From Maritalea mobilis (GTDB taxonomy: Bacteria; Pseudomonadota; Alphaproteobacteria; Rhodobacterales; Rhodobacteraceae), in the NCBI RefSeq assembly GCF_019800885.1, contig NZ_JAHVKE010000002.1, positions 372,001 to 436,000 on the forward strand: a DNA stretch of 64,000 nucleotides, given 5' to 3'. The notes below the pieces were generated by a model. The model saw only the letters and a program-made list of their open reading frames with translations. It had not been told where the DNA came from and ran no database searches. A program made the position numbers and the translations under genes. Shown here piece after piece: positions 8,261-15,896 of the stretch; positions within the stretch are counted from its first letter, which is position 1; each line of letters begins with the position of its first letter.

Positions 8261-9046
8261 ATGAGAGCACTTGATATCGCCGCCACCGGGATGAGCGCGC
8301 AACAGATGCGGGTCGAGGTGATCTCGAACAACCTCGCCAACATGTCCACCACGGGCTACAGCCCGCGCCGCGCCGATTTCGCCGACCTGCATTACCAGCA
8401 GATGACACGCGCGGGCGCGATCAACGCCGCCGATGGCACGGTCGTGCCCGCCGGGGTGCAACTGGGCCTTGGCGTGCGGCCCGCCGCCGTCACCGTAACC
8501 TTCGCGCAGGGGGCGCTCTCCCAAACCGGGGGCGATCTGGACATCGCGATCGAGGGGCGCGGCTATCTTGAGGTGACGCTGCCCTCGGGCGCATCGGGTT
8601 ATACGCGCGACGGCGCGCTCCGGCGCACGGGCGACGGGCTGATCGTGACGGCCGACGGCTACGAGGTGAGCCCCGGCATCACTATCCCCGACGACGCCCG
8701 CCAGATCGCCATCAATGCCGATGGCGAAGTCTATGCCTATTTCGCGGGCCAGGTCGAACCGGACCTTCTGGGCCAGTTCACGCTGGTCGGGTTTTCCAAC
8801 GACCAGGGGCTCGAGGCGATGGGATCGAACCTGTTTCTCGAAACCGCCGCCTCGGGCCCGCCGCTCCAGGCGCAACCGGGCGAGGACGGTCTTGGCACGC
8901 TGCGGCATGGCTATGTCGAAACCTCCTCGGTCGATGCCGTGCGCGAGATCACCGAACTGATCGAGGCGCAGCGCGGCTACGAGTTGAATGCCAAGGTCAT
9001 CACCGCCGCCGACCAGATGCTCGGCGCAACGACGCAGGTGCGGTGA
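8261..9046 (+). CDS. flgG: Flagellar distal rod protein FlgG
   Basis: A 261-aa distal-rod subunit, full family length. Motifs are MRALDIAATGMSAQQ at the start, NNLANMSTTGY (about residues 26-36) and the C-terminal VDAVREITELIEAQRGYELN. It follows flgF by 21 bases with an AGAAAGGAG ribosome-binding site. FlgG forms the distal rod that passes through the P and L rings. Its stop overlaps the flgA start. Confidence 0.97.
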   Translation: MRALDIAATGMSAQQMRVEVISNNLANMSTTGYSPRRADFADLHYQQMTRAGAINAADGTVVPAGVQLGLGVRPAAVTVTFAQGALSQTGGDLDIAIEGRGYLEVTLPSGASGYTRDGALRRTGDGLIVTADGYEVSPGITIPDDARQIAINADGEVYAYFAGQVEPDLLGQFTLVGFSNDQGLEAMGSNLFLETAASGPPLQAQPGEDGLGTLRHGYVETSSVDAVREITELIEAQRGYELNAKVITAADQMLGATTQVR

Positions 9047-9465
9047 TGCGCTGGGTTCTTTTCCTGATGTTTCTCGCGCAGCCCGCCTTCGGCGACACGG
9101 TGGTCGCCTCCACCACGATCCGTGGCCAGCAGCTGATCGGCCCCGAGGACGTGGTCCTGGTCGAGGGCGACACGCCCGGCGCCCTTTGGGCGGTGGACCA
9201 GGCAATCGGGATGGAGGCGCGCGTCAACCTCTACCCCGGGCGGCCGGTCCGCCGGGGGGACGTGCATCCACCCGCCATCATCGAACGCAACGAGGTCATC
9301 ACGCTGCGGTTCGACTCCGGCGGCCTGTTGATCGTGACCGAGGGGCGGGCCCTCGACCGTGCAGCCGAAGGCGAGGCGTTTCGCGCCTTGAACCTCTCGT
9401 CACGCAATACCGTAACTGCCGTGGCCTCCGCGCCCGGCCTCGCCATCGTTGGACAGATGCCATGA
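9046..9465 (+). CDS. flgA: P-ring assembly chaperone FlgA
   Basis: A 139-aa exported protein: signal peptide MRWVLFLMFLAQPAFG (cleavage near residue 16), then an SAF-type domain (IRGQQLIGPEDVVLVEGD; NLYPGRPVRRGDVHPPAIIERNEVI, shown in parts) that fits the FlgA C-terminal fold. FlgA is the periplasmic chaperone for P-ring FlgI, which is encoded at 24822. It is shorter than enterobacterial FlgA, as is common in alphaproteobacteria. The ATG at 9046 overlaps the flgG stop by one base; the GTG at 9043 is a less likely start. Confidence 0.9.
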   Translation: MRWVLFLMFLAQPAFGDTVVASTTIRGQQLIGPEDVVLVEGDTPGALWAVDQAIGMEARVNLYPGRPVRRGDVHPPAIIERNEVITLRFDSGGLLIVTEGRALDRAAEGEAFRALNLSSRNTVTAVASAPGLAIVGQMP

Positions 9466-10190
9466 CCCGATTCCTCCTGTATTTCTGCGTGTCGCTTGCC
9501 TTGGTCAGCTGCGGTCGCCTGTCCGAAGTGGGCCAGGTCCCCGATTTCAACACGCCGACCGCCGGCAACGAGGTGTTTGCCATGAGCGTGGCCCCCTTGC
9601 CCGAGGATCGCGTCGCCGCCGCCCGCCACGAGGGCGCGTCGCTTTGGACGGCTGGGCGTCGCTCGTTACTCGGGGATCGGCGCGCCGGGGCGCGGGGCGA
9701 CATCCTTACTGTCGTGATCGAGATCGACGAAAGCGCCGAAATTTCGAACAGTTCCGAACGCAGTCGCTCGGGATCCGAACAAATGGGGGTTTCGGGTCTG
9801 TTCGGTCTGCCGGAACTGGCGGATCGCGAATTGCCTGACGGGGCCTCGATGTCCGGTGCCGTCGATACCGGGTCAAGCAGCCGCTACGCTGGCGACGGTG
9901 CCGTGCGTCGCAACGAAGAGCTCCAGCTGCGGATCGCGGCGACGGTCACGGACGTTCTGCAAAACGGCGTGCTGCGGATCGAGGGCACGCAGGAGGTGCG
10001 GGTCAACCACGAGCTGCGCGAGTTGCTGGTCTCGGGCTATGTCCGGCCCGAGGATATCTCGCGTCAGAACGAGATTGCCTATGACCGGATCGCGGCGGCG
10101 CGCATTTCCTATGGCGGGCGCGGCCAGATCAGCGACGTGCAGCAGCCGCGCTACGGGCAGCAGATCACCGACATTCTCCTGCCTTTCTGA
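9462..10190 (+). CDS. flgH: Flagellar L-ring lipoprotein FlgH
   Basis: A 242-aa outer-membrane L-ring protein. The N-terminus is a lipoprotein signal with lipobox LVSC (Cys at residue 17). Downstream features are ARGDILTVVIEIDE, SSRYAGDGAVRRNEE and the C-terminal VSGYVRPEDISRQNEI followed by YGGRG and ending near ITDILLPF, all typical of FlgH. The ATG overlaps the flgA stop (ATGA). The frame is open further upstream only as an overlap artefact. Confidence 0.96.
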   Translation: MTRFLLYFCVSLALVSCGRLSEVGQVPDFNTPTAGNEVFAMSVAPLPEDRVAAARHEGASLWTAGRRSLLGDRRAGARGDILTVVIEIDESAEISNSSERSRSGSEQMGVSGLFGLPELADRELPDGASMSGAVDTGSSSRYAGDGAVRRNEELQLRIAATVTDVLQNGVLRIEGTQEVRVNHELRELLVSGYVRPEDISRQNEIAYDRIAAARISYGGRGQISDVQQPRYGQQITDILLPF

Positions 10191-10199
10191 GGGTCACAG

Positions 10200-10754
10200 A
10201 TGATGCGCCTTGTTCTTCCGTTGCTCCTTGTCCTGCTCGGTCTTGCCGGAGGGGTGGGCGCAGGTCTGACCCTTGGGGCGTCATCTTCCCCGGATCCGGC
10301 AGCCGAGCATCACGGGTCTGCCGAAACCGAAGGGTCCGGCGATGGCGACGATCATGCCGAGGGTGAAGACGACGGGCATGGCGCGGCGGGGCATGGCACC
10401 AGCATCATCCGCGTCACCCCCGCCGGGGCCGATACGGAATATGTCCGGCTGAACAATCAGTTCATCGTTCCGATCATCCGCCACGGGATGGTGCGGTCGC
10501 TCGTGGTGATGGCCCTGACGCTCGAGGTGCCGACCGGCGACAACGACCTGGTGTTCCAGCACGAGCCGCGCTTGCGCGACTCGTTCCTGCAGGTGATGTT
10601 CGCCCACGCGAATGCAGGCGGGTTCGATGGAAGTTTCACCGAGGCTGCAGCCATGGCACCGCTGCGTATCGGCCTGCGAGAAGCGGCAGCCCAGGTTCTG
10701 GGCAATAGCGTTTACGATGTCCTGATCGTGGATATCACGCGACAGGATGCGTGA
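10200..10754 (+). CDS. FliL-family basal-body protein (paralogue 1)
   Basis: A 184-aa single-pass membrane protein: hydrophobic N-terminal helix (residues 3-27), a His/Asp/Glu/Gly-rich linker (about 35-67) and a C-terminal periplasmic FliL-like domain (YVRLNNQFIVPIIRHG onward, ending DVLIVDITRQDA). FliL proteins surround the stator and influence motor torque. It follows flgH by 9 bases and ends the flgB block. A second FliL (20182-20706) is present in the motA block, so this one may have a distinct role. Confidence 0.8.
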   Translation: MMRLVLPLLLVLLGLAGGVGAGLTLGASSSPDPAAEHHGSAETEGSGDGDDHAEGEDDGHGAAGHGTSIIRVTPAGADTEYVRLNNQFIVPIIRHGMVRSLVVMALTLEVPTGDNDLVFQHEPRLRDSFLQVMFAHANAGGFDGSFTEAAAMAPLRIGLREAAAQVLGNSVYDVLIVDITRQDA

Positions 10755-10797
10755 CGCCAAACACGCATCTCGAACTTCTTATGCAACAATCCCGATT

Positions 10798-11184
10798 TCA
10801 GATCCCGCGGTGCCGTTTGCGTTCTGCATTACGGCGTCGCGCGTCGATCTGCTGTTTCTCGATCTCTGCAAGGATCTGCTCCCGGCCGTAGGCCCGCCTC
10901 GCCGCCTCGCGGGCGCGGGCCAGATGAGCCTCGGCACGGGCAAGCGCCTGGGTTTCCGACATCTGTAGCCGTCGCAGTTGCGCGGCCTGGGCCAGCATCT
11001 GCGCTGCCAGGATCGGGTCGGCCCCCACGCTGAGGAGCGCCCGTCGATGCGCCGCGATCTGGTCGATGCGCGCCTTCACGGCATCGCGCCGAGCACGCGC
11101 CTCGACCACGGGGCGCAAGGCCGCCTGCGATAGCATGTCGGCCAGCGGCTTCAGTTGTCTAAGCCGGGTATCGACCTTGCTCAT
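10798..11184 (-). CDS. FliJ-like coiled-coil flagellar protein
   Basis: A 128-aa, highly charged, Ala/Arg/Gln-rich, almost entirely helical protein without signal peptide or membrane helix. It overlaps the end of flhB by 4 bases and so is co-translated with it. Its length and predicted antiparallel coiled-coil character resemble FliJ, the stalk of the export ATPase, and no other fliJ candidate is visible near fliI. There is no strong sequence motif, so the FliJ identity is inference. Confidence 0.5.
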   Translation of the reverse strand: MSKVDTRLRQLKPLADMLSQAALRPVVEARARRDAVKARIDQIAAHRRALLSVGADPILAAQMLAQAAQLRRLQMSETQALARAEAHLARAREAARRAYGREQILAEIEKQQIDARRRNAERKRHRGI

Positions 11185-12272
11185 CGCGGCCTCCGACCGG
11201 CTTTGCGCCGCATGAGATCGGCGAAGCGAATGGCGGCGGCGACGGCGCGATACTGGTCCGGCGCGATCGGATCGCCGATCTCGACGCTCGCGAACAGGGT
11301 GCGCGCTGTCGGCGGGTCGGAATGGATCGGCACGCCCGCCTCGGCCGCTTTCTCGCGGATGCGCGCCGCGATTTCATCCACCCCCTTCGCGACACAGACC
11401 GGCACGCCGCCCTTGGACCGCTCCCATTTCAAGGCGACCGCGTAGTGGGTCGGGTTCACGATGACCACGTCGGCCTTGGGCACATCCGCCAGCATCTGGT
11501 TCGTGGCGAGCGCCTGGCCCCTTTGCCGCCGGGCCTGTTTCATGGTCGGATCGCCCTCGGCGCTTTTGACCTCGTCCATCACCTCCTGCCGGGACATCCG
11601 GTTCTTGGCCTGGTGCTGCGCGTATTCCCACATCCAGTCGATCCCGCCGATGACGACCGCCATGCCGGTCACGACGATCAGGAAATCGAGGACCAAACCG
11701 CCCAGTTGCACAAGGATCTGCCCGGGCGACGCGTAGATCGTGGCAAGGATCGCCTCGGCCCGCGCCCAGAGATAGAGCGCGAGAAGACTGGATACGACCG
11801 CCAGCTTGACGGCGGATTTCGCGAATTGAAACAGCCCCTGCGCGCCGAACTTGTTTCGCGCGTTGGACAGCGGTGAGATCCGCGAGAGTTTCGGCGACAG
11901 CTTGGACGGACTGAACAAAAGACCCCGTTGCGCGATCAAGGCCACAAGCAGCAGCAGTGCGGGCACCAGGATCACGACGCCTGCGCTTAGGAGGCTATCG
12001 AACACCGCACCAGCCGCTGCCGTTGACCCGCCCGGGGCGAGAATCAGGGCGGACAAGGGATCGGCGCGCCCGAGGCTCTCCTGCATGAGCCGCCCCAGCG
12101 ACTGCACCACCCAAGGGCCCAGCAGGGCCCCGGACAAGAGAAAGCCGAAATAAGTGACCGCCGTGTTGAGGTCGGCCGACCGGACGATTTCGCCCTTCTT
12201 TCGCGCTTCTTCGAGTTTCCGCGGCGTCGGGTCATGCGGTTTGTCGCGTGGCGACTCGTCGTCGGACATCAC
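11181..12272 (-). CDS. flhB: Flagellar export switch protein FlhB
   Basis: A 363-aa export-gate protein. The N-terminal basic region DPTPRKLEEARKKGEIVRS (about residues 14-32) and four hydrophobic segments are followed by the cytoplasmic autocleavage motif NPTH at residues 273-276. FlhB self-cleaves there to switch export from rod/hook to filament substrates. It is preceded by fliR (4-base overlap) and followed by the FliJ-like gene. Confidence 0.97.
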   Translation of the reverse strand: MMSDDESPRDKPHDPTPRKLEEARKKGEIVRSADLNTAVTYFGFLLSGALLGPWVVQSLGRLMQESLGRADPLSALILAPGGSTAAAGAVFDSLLSAGVVILVPALLLLVALIAQRGLLFSPSKLSPKLSRISPLSNARNKFGAQGLFQFAKSAVKLAVVSSLLALYLWARAEAILATIYASPGQILVQLGGLVLDFLIVVTGMAVVIGGIDWMWEYAQHQAKNRMSRQEVMDEVKSAEGDPTMKQARRQRGQALATNQMLADVPKADVVIVNPTHYAVALKWERSKGGVPVCVAKGVDEIAARIREKAAEAGVPIHSDPPTARTLFASVEIGDPIAPDQYRAVAAAIRFADLMRRKAGRRPR

Positions 12273-13039
12273 GGCCCCCCGATCGGTGACACGAGCGCAG
12301 CTTCAAAGGCTGATAGCCAGATGGGCAGGATGAAGGGGGTCGTGACCAGCAAAAGGAGGAGCCCGCCCCAGGTGATTGCCGGTGCCCCCACGAAGGCGAC
12401 CATCAGCTGCGGCATGGCCTTGTTGATGACGCCGAGCGCCACGTTGTAGAGCAGCGACGCGATCAGGAACGGCGCCGCCAGCGAAAAGGCCAGTGAAAAG
12501 CTGTCGGCGACCTGCGCGATGCCCCAGGCGCCGACGTCCCGCGGGCCCGGCAAATCGCCGAAGGGCAGCAGCGCGTAGGATCTCAGGAAGGCTTCGACGA
12601 GGTGGACGTGCAGGCCCGAGATCACGGCCAGCGTGACCCCGCCAAGGGTCAGGATCGCCCCCATGGCAGGTTGCGGATCGGGCGAGGCCCCGCCCATGAT
12701 CTGGCTAAGCGAGGTGGACTGCGCCGCGATGCTGCCGGCGATCTGCAGCGCATGCACCATCAGGCGCAGCGCGAGGCCGAGGATCAACCCCGCGCCCGCC
12801 TCGCTGACAAAGGTCTGGACGGGGGGAAGCGCAGGGCCGCCGCCGATCTCGGTCACCAGCATCGGCGTCAGGAATACGCTCATCGCCAGCGCCGCGCCGA
12901 GGCGCACGCGCATGGGCACCATCTGGTCCCCCAGCCCCGGCAAAACCAGGAAGGCGGCCCCAACCCTGAGAAAGACCGACAGCCCAGCCATCAGCCACAG
13001 CTGCGACATGCCCAGAAGATGCGACAGCAATTCGGTCAT
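12269..13039 (-). CDS. fliR: Flagellar export gate protein FliR
   Basis: A 256-aa polytopic inner-membrane protein starting at the ATG at 13039, which overlaps the flhA stop by 4 bases. Several hydrophobic helices and the conserved segments MVPMRVRLGAALAMS and SLSQIMGGASPDPQPAMG identify FliR, which forms the export gate with FliP and FliQ. The longer open frame upstream lies inside flhA and is not used. The flhA-fliR-flhB order is common in this order of bacteria. Confidence 0.96.
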   Translation of the reverse strand: MTELLSHLLGMSQLWLMAGLSVFLRVGAAFLVLPGLGDQMVPMRVRLGAALAMSVFLTPMLVTEIGGGPALPPVQTFVSEAGAGLILGLALRLMVHALQIAGSIAAQSTSLSQIMGGASPDPQPAMGAILTLGGVTLAVISGLHVHLVEAFLRSYALLPFGDLPGPRDVGAWGIAQVADSFSLAFSLAAPFLIASLLYNVALGVINKAMPQLMVAFVGAPAITWGGLLLLLVTTPFILPIWLSAFEAALVSPIGGP

Positions 13040-15114
13040 GGGGCCGCCAACCCCACCAGCGCCGGTTTCGCTTCCAGCCCGATTTCCTCGAAAGAGAAGA
13101 CAGGGTTCGGGATGCCGCGCGCATTCAGCACCGTGCGAAGGAAGCGGCGGCGCAGGGCCGATGTGACGACCGCCGGGTAGCTGCCCTTTTCGCCGGCCTG
13201 CGAGACCTTTTCGGCCACCGATCTGGCCAGCGCATTGAACTGGTCCGGCGGCAGGGCAATTTCGGGCAAGGCGGTTTCGCCCCCGATCTGGTGGCGCAGG
13301 AACACCTCTTCCCACTCGTTCGAGAGCTGGACCAGCGGCAGGGTGCCGTCCGCGCGTTTCATCTCGGCCACCAGCTGGAAGCCAAGCCGTTGCCGGACAT
13401 GTTCGCAAATCACCTCGGGCGGCGCCGATCCCCCCCGCGCCTCGGCCACCGCTTCGAGGATCAGCGGCAGGTTGCGGATCGAGACCTGTTCAGCCAGCAG
13501 CAGGCGCAGCACCGAATGGAGCAGGCCAAGCGGCACCTTGTCGGGAATCATCTCGTCCAGAAGCCGCCGGTTTTCCTCGGACCGGGCGCCGTCGGACAGG
13601 GTCACGAACGCGTCAAGCTGGCGTTGCAAGGTTTTGAAGGTGAGCAATCGGTCGAGGTTGCGCTTCAGGACTTCCAGAAGATGCGTTGCCAGCACTTCGG
13701 AGGCCTCCACCACAGTGACGCCCTTGAGGGCGGCCGCCTCGCGATCTTGGGCGGCGATCCAGCGGGCCGGGGCCCCGTAGACAGGTTCCTCCACGTCTTC
13801 GCCCGGCGGCAGGTCGCTCCGTTCGTCTCCGACCAAGGCAAGCACGCGGGATGGCTGCAGGCGGGCCGTGGCATGCTCCACCCCGAGAAGCCGGATCGCG
13901 TAGCTGCCACTGGGCATGTCGCCCCGATCGGTCAGACGGATCTCGGGCAGGATCAGGCCGAAGGCGCGCGCCACGTGCTCGCGCATGTTGCGGATCCGGG
14001 CATCGAGACCGGTAGCCGGGTCAAGGGCAAGGGCCACCAGATCCGGGGCGAATTCCACGTGGATATCGTCGAGGTCCAGCAGATCGCCGATCTTTTCCTC
14101 GGCCTTGGCCGGGGCCTCTGCCTCGGGCGCGGGCTGTTGGGCCTCGGCCAAAAGCGCCTTGTGGCGGACCCAAGCCGCGGCTCCGAGCGCCGCGGCGCCC
14201 AGCAGGAAGGGCAGAAACGGCAGGCCCGGCACCATCGCGAAGATCGCCATCAGGACACCGACCGTGGCCAATGCGGAGGGGTGATTGCCCAATTGTTGGA
14301 TCAGGGCCGTATCGGTGGAGCCGGACGCCCCGCCTCGCGCCAGAAGCAGCGCCGAGGCGATGGCGATGATTACGGCGGGGATCTGGCTGACCAGCCCGTC
14401 GCCGACCGTCAGGATGGAATAGGTCTCGAACGCCTGGGCCAGGGGCATGTCGTGAATGGCCGTTCCGATGATCAGGCCGACAACAAGGTTCAGGAGCGTG
14501 ATCAGCAGGCCCGCGATCGCGTCGCCCTTCACGAATTTCGACGCCCCGTCGAGCGAGCCGAAAAAGGTCGTTTCCGCCTGCTCGGTCTCGCGACGTCGCT
14601 TGGCCTCGGCATGGTCGATGGCGCCGGCCGCCATGTCACTGTCGATGGCCAGTTGTTTGCCCGGCATGCCATCGAGCGCGAAGCGCGCGCCAACCTCGGC
14701 CATGCGGGCCGCGCCCTTGTTGATGACGATGAAATTCACGATCAGTAGGACGCAAAAGATGACGAGCCCCATGACGACCGAGCCGCCGATCACGAACATC
14801 GCGAAGCCTTCGATCACGCCACCTGCAGCGCCCGTGCCTGTGTGGCCCTGACCGATGATCAGCTTCGTGGACGACACGTTCAGTGACAGCCGCAGCATGA
14901 GCGAGGCCAGCAGCACCGTCGGGAAGGACGAGAAGTCGAGCGGACGCTCGATGAACAGGGTCACCGTGAAGATCAGGATTGCAAGACCAAAGGACGCAGC
15001 AAGCCCAATATCGAGGATGAAGCTTGGCACAGGCAGAATCATCATGACGATGATCGCCATCAGTGCCAGCGCAAACAGGATCGTTGGCTGGAAGAGGGTC
15101 GCGGCCCGTTTCAT
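13036..15114 (-). CDS. flhA: Flagellar export apparatus protein FlhA
   Basis: A 692-aa protein with about eight N-terminal membrane helices (residues 10-320) and a large cytoplasmic domain that receives chaperone-substrate complexes. The FHIPEP-family core is visible as FPTVLLASLMLRLSLNVSST and RMAEVGARFALDGMPGKQLAIDSD. Length and domain order are normal. It follows the lytic transglycosylase gene with a 4-base overlap. Confidence 0.97.
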   Translation of the reverse strand: MKRAATLFQPTILFALALMAIIVMMILPVPSFILDIGLAASFGLAILIFTVTLFIERPLDFSSFPTVLLASLMLRLSLNVSSTKLIIGQGHTGTGAAGGVIEGFAMFVIGGSVVMGLVIFCVLLIVNFIVINKGAARMAEVGARFALDGMPGKQLAIDSDMAAGAIDHAEAKRRRETEQAETTFFGSLDGASKFVKGDAIAGLLITLLNLVVGLIIGTAIHDMPLAQAFETYSILTVGDGLVSQIPAVIIAIASALLLARGGASGSTDTALIQQLGNHPSALATVGVLMAIFAMVPGLPFLPFLLGAAALGAAAWVRHKALLAEAQQPAPEAEAPAKAEEKIGDLLDLDDIHVEFAPDLVALALDPATGLDARIRNMREHVARAFGLILPEIRLTDRGDMPSGSYAIRLLGVEHATARLQPSRVLALVGDERSDLPPGEDVEEPVYGAPARWIAAQDREAAALKGVTVVEASEVLATHLLEVLKRNLDRLLTFKTLQRQLDAFVTLSDGARSEENRRLLDEMIPDKVPLGLLHSVLRLLLAEQVSIRNLPLILEAVAEARGGSAPPEVICEHVRQRLGFQLVAEMKRADGTLPLVQLSNEWEEVFLRHQIGGETALPEIALPPDQFNALARSVAEKVSQAGEKGSYPAVVTSALRRRFLRTVLNARGIPNPVFSFEEIGLEAKPALVGLAAP

Positions 15115-15896
15115 CGCTGCCCCCCAAGAAGCGGAAGGGCCGATGCCCTGGCGAAAAGGGGCTGAGCCGACGCCAAACCGCCGCGTCCAGAGGCCACAAG
15201 GGGCGGGCGCCGGACAGCGTCGAATGGGGTCGGGGGGAACTCGGGCGACGCCGCCGGGCGCGCGCTTGGCGCCAGTTCGCGGAGGTCCGCGGCTATCTCG
15301 TGGAACCGGGTGATATACCTTTGCCCATGCTCGGGCGTGCGCGAGTGATAAGCGGCAACCGCCGCGTCCCAGTCACCTAGCTCCGTTCGCAGATCCAGAA
15401 GGAACCGCGCCGCGTAGCGCGCATTTCCGACCGGGTCGATCATCGCGGCCGCCGACTCGAACCGGGCGGCATGCCAGCGGTGGTTCAACTGGAAACATCC
15501 GATATCGATATTGTGCCGACCCGAAGCCAACCGGCGCTGCAATTCGTGCAGCGCTGCGGCGCGCGTGTCGAACCACATCCCCTCGCCGCCGGCATTGATT
15601 GTCCAGGGCCAACTCGTGAAGCGACCCTCGATGGTCCGCCCCGTTTCAAGGAGGGCAATGCTGCGCAATATGTCGAGAGGAACCCCTGTTTCATCGGCGG
15701 CGGCGCGTGCTGCCCGATCACATAGATCCATCGGTGGGGCTTGGCGCGTTTCAGCAAATGCGCTGGGTTCGGCCAGTGTGGGGCCAGTCACGGGCAAAGC
15801 CCAAGCCATCATGCAAAGCGCGCAAACATGGGCAAGCCGTATGATGAGGGCCCGATTGAAAAGCGACCGGGCTGCGGTTTGGTGTGGCTTGACCAT
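15111..15896 (-). CDS. Exported lytic transglycosylase (SltF-like)
   Basis: A 261-aa protein: basic N-terminus, hydrophobic signal segment (residues 16-42), then an SLT-type domain. The likely catalytic Glu is at residue 84 in ALLETGR, followed by WPWTINAGGEGMWFDT, the IDIGCFQLNHRWH region and VAAYHSRTPEHGQRY, typical of family 1 lytic transglycosylases. In Rhodobacter a separate SltF opens the peptidoglycan for the rod because FlgJ lacks the muramidase domain. That division of labour fits here with the FlgJ-like gene at 498. It lies directly between the 733-aa protein and flhA, within one operon. Confidence 0.85.
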   Translation of the reverse strand: MVKPHQTAARSLFNRALIIRLAHVCALCMMAWALPVTGPTLAEPSAFAETRQAPPMDLCDRAARAAADETGVPLDILRSIALLETGRTIEGRFTSWPWTINAGGEGMWFDTRAAALHELQRRLASGRHNIDIGCFQLNHRWHAARFESAAAMIDPVGNARYAARFLLDLRTELGDWDAAVAAYHSRTPEHGQRYITRFHEIAADLRELAPSARPAASPEFPPTPFDAVRRPPLVASGRGGLASAQPLFARASALPLLGGQR

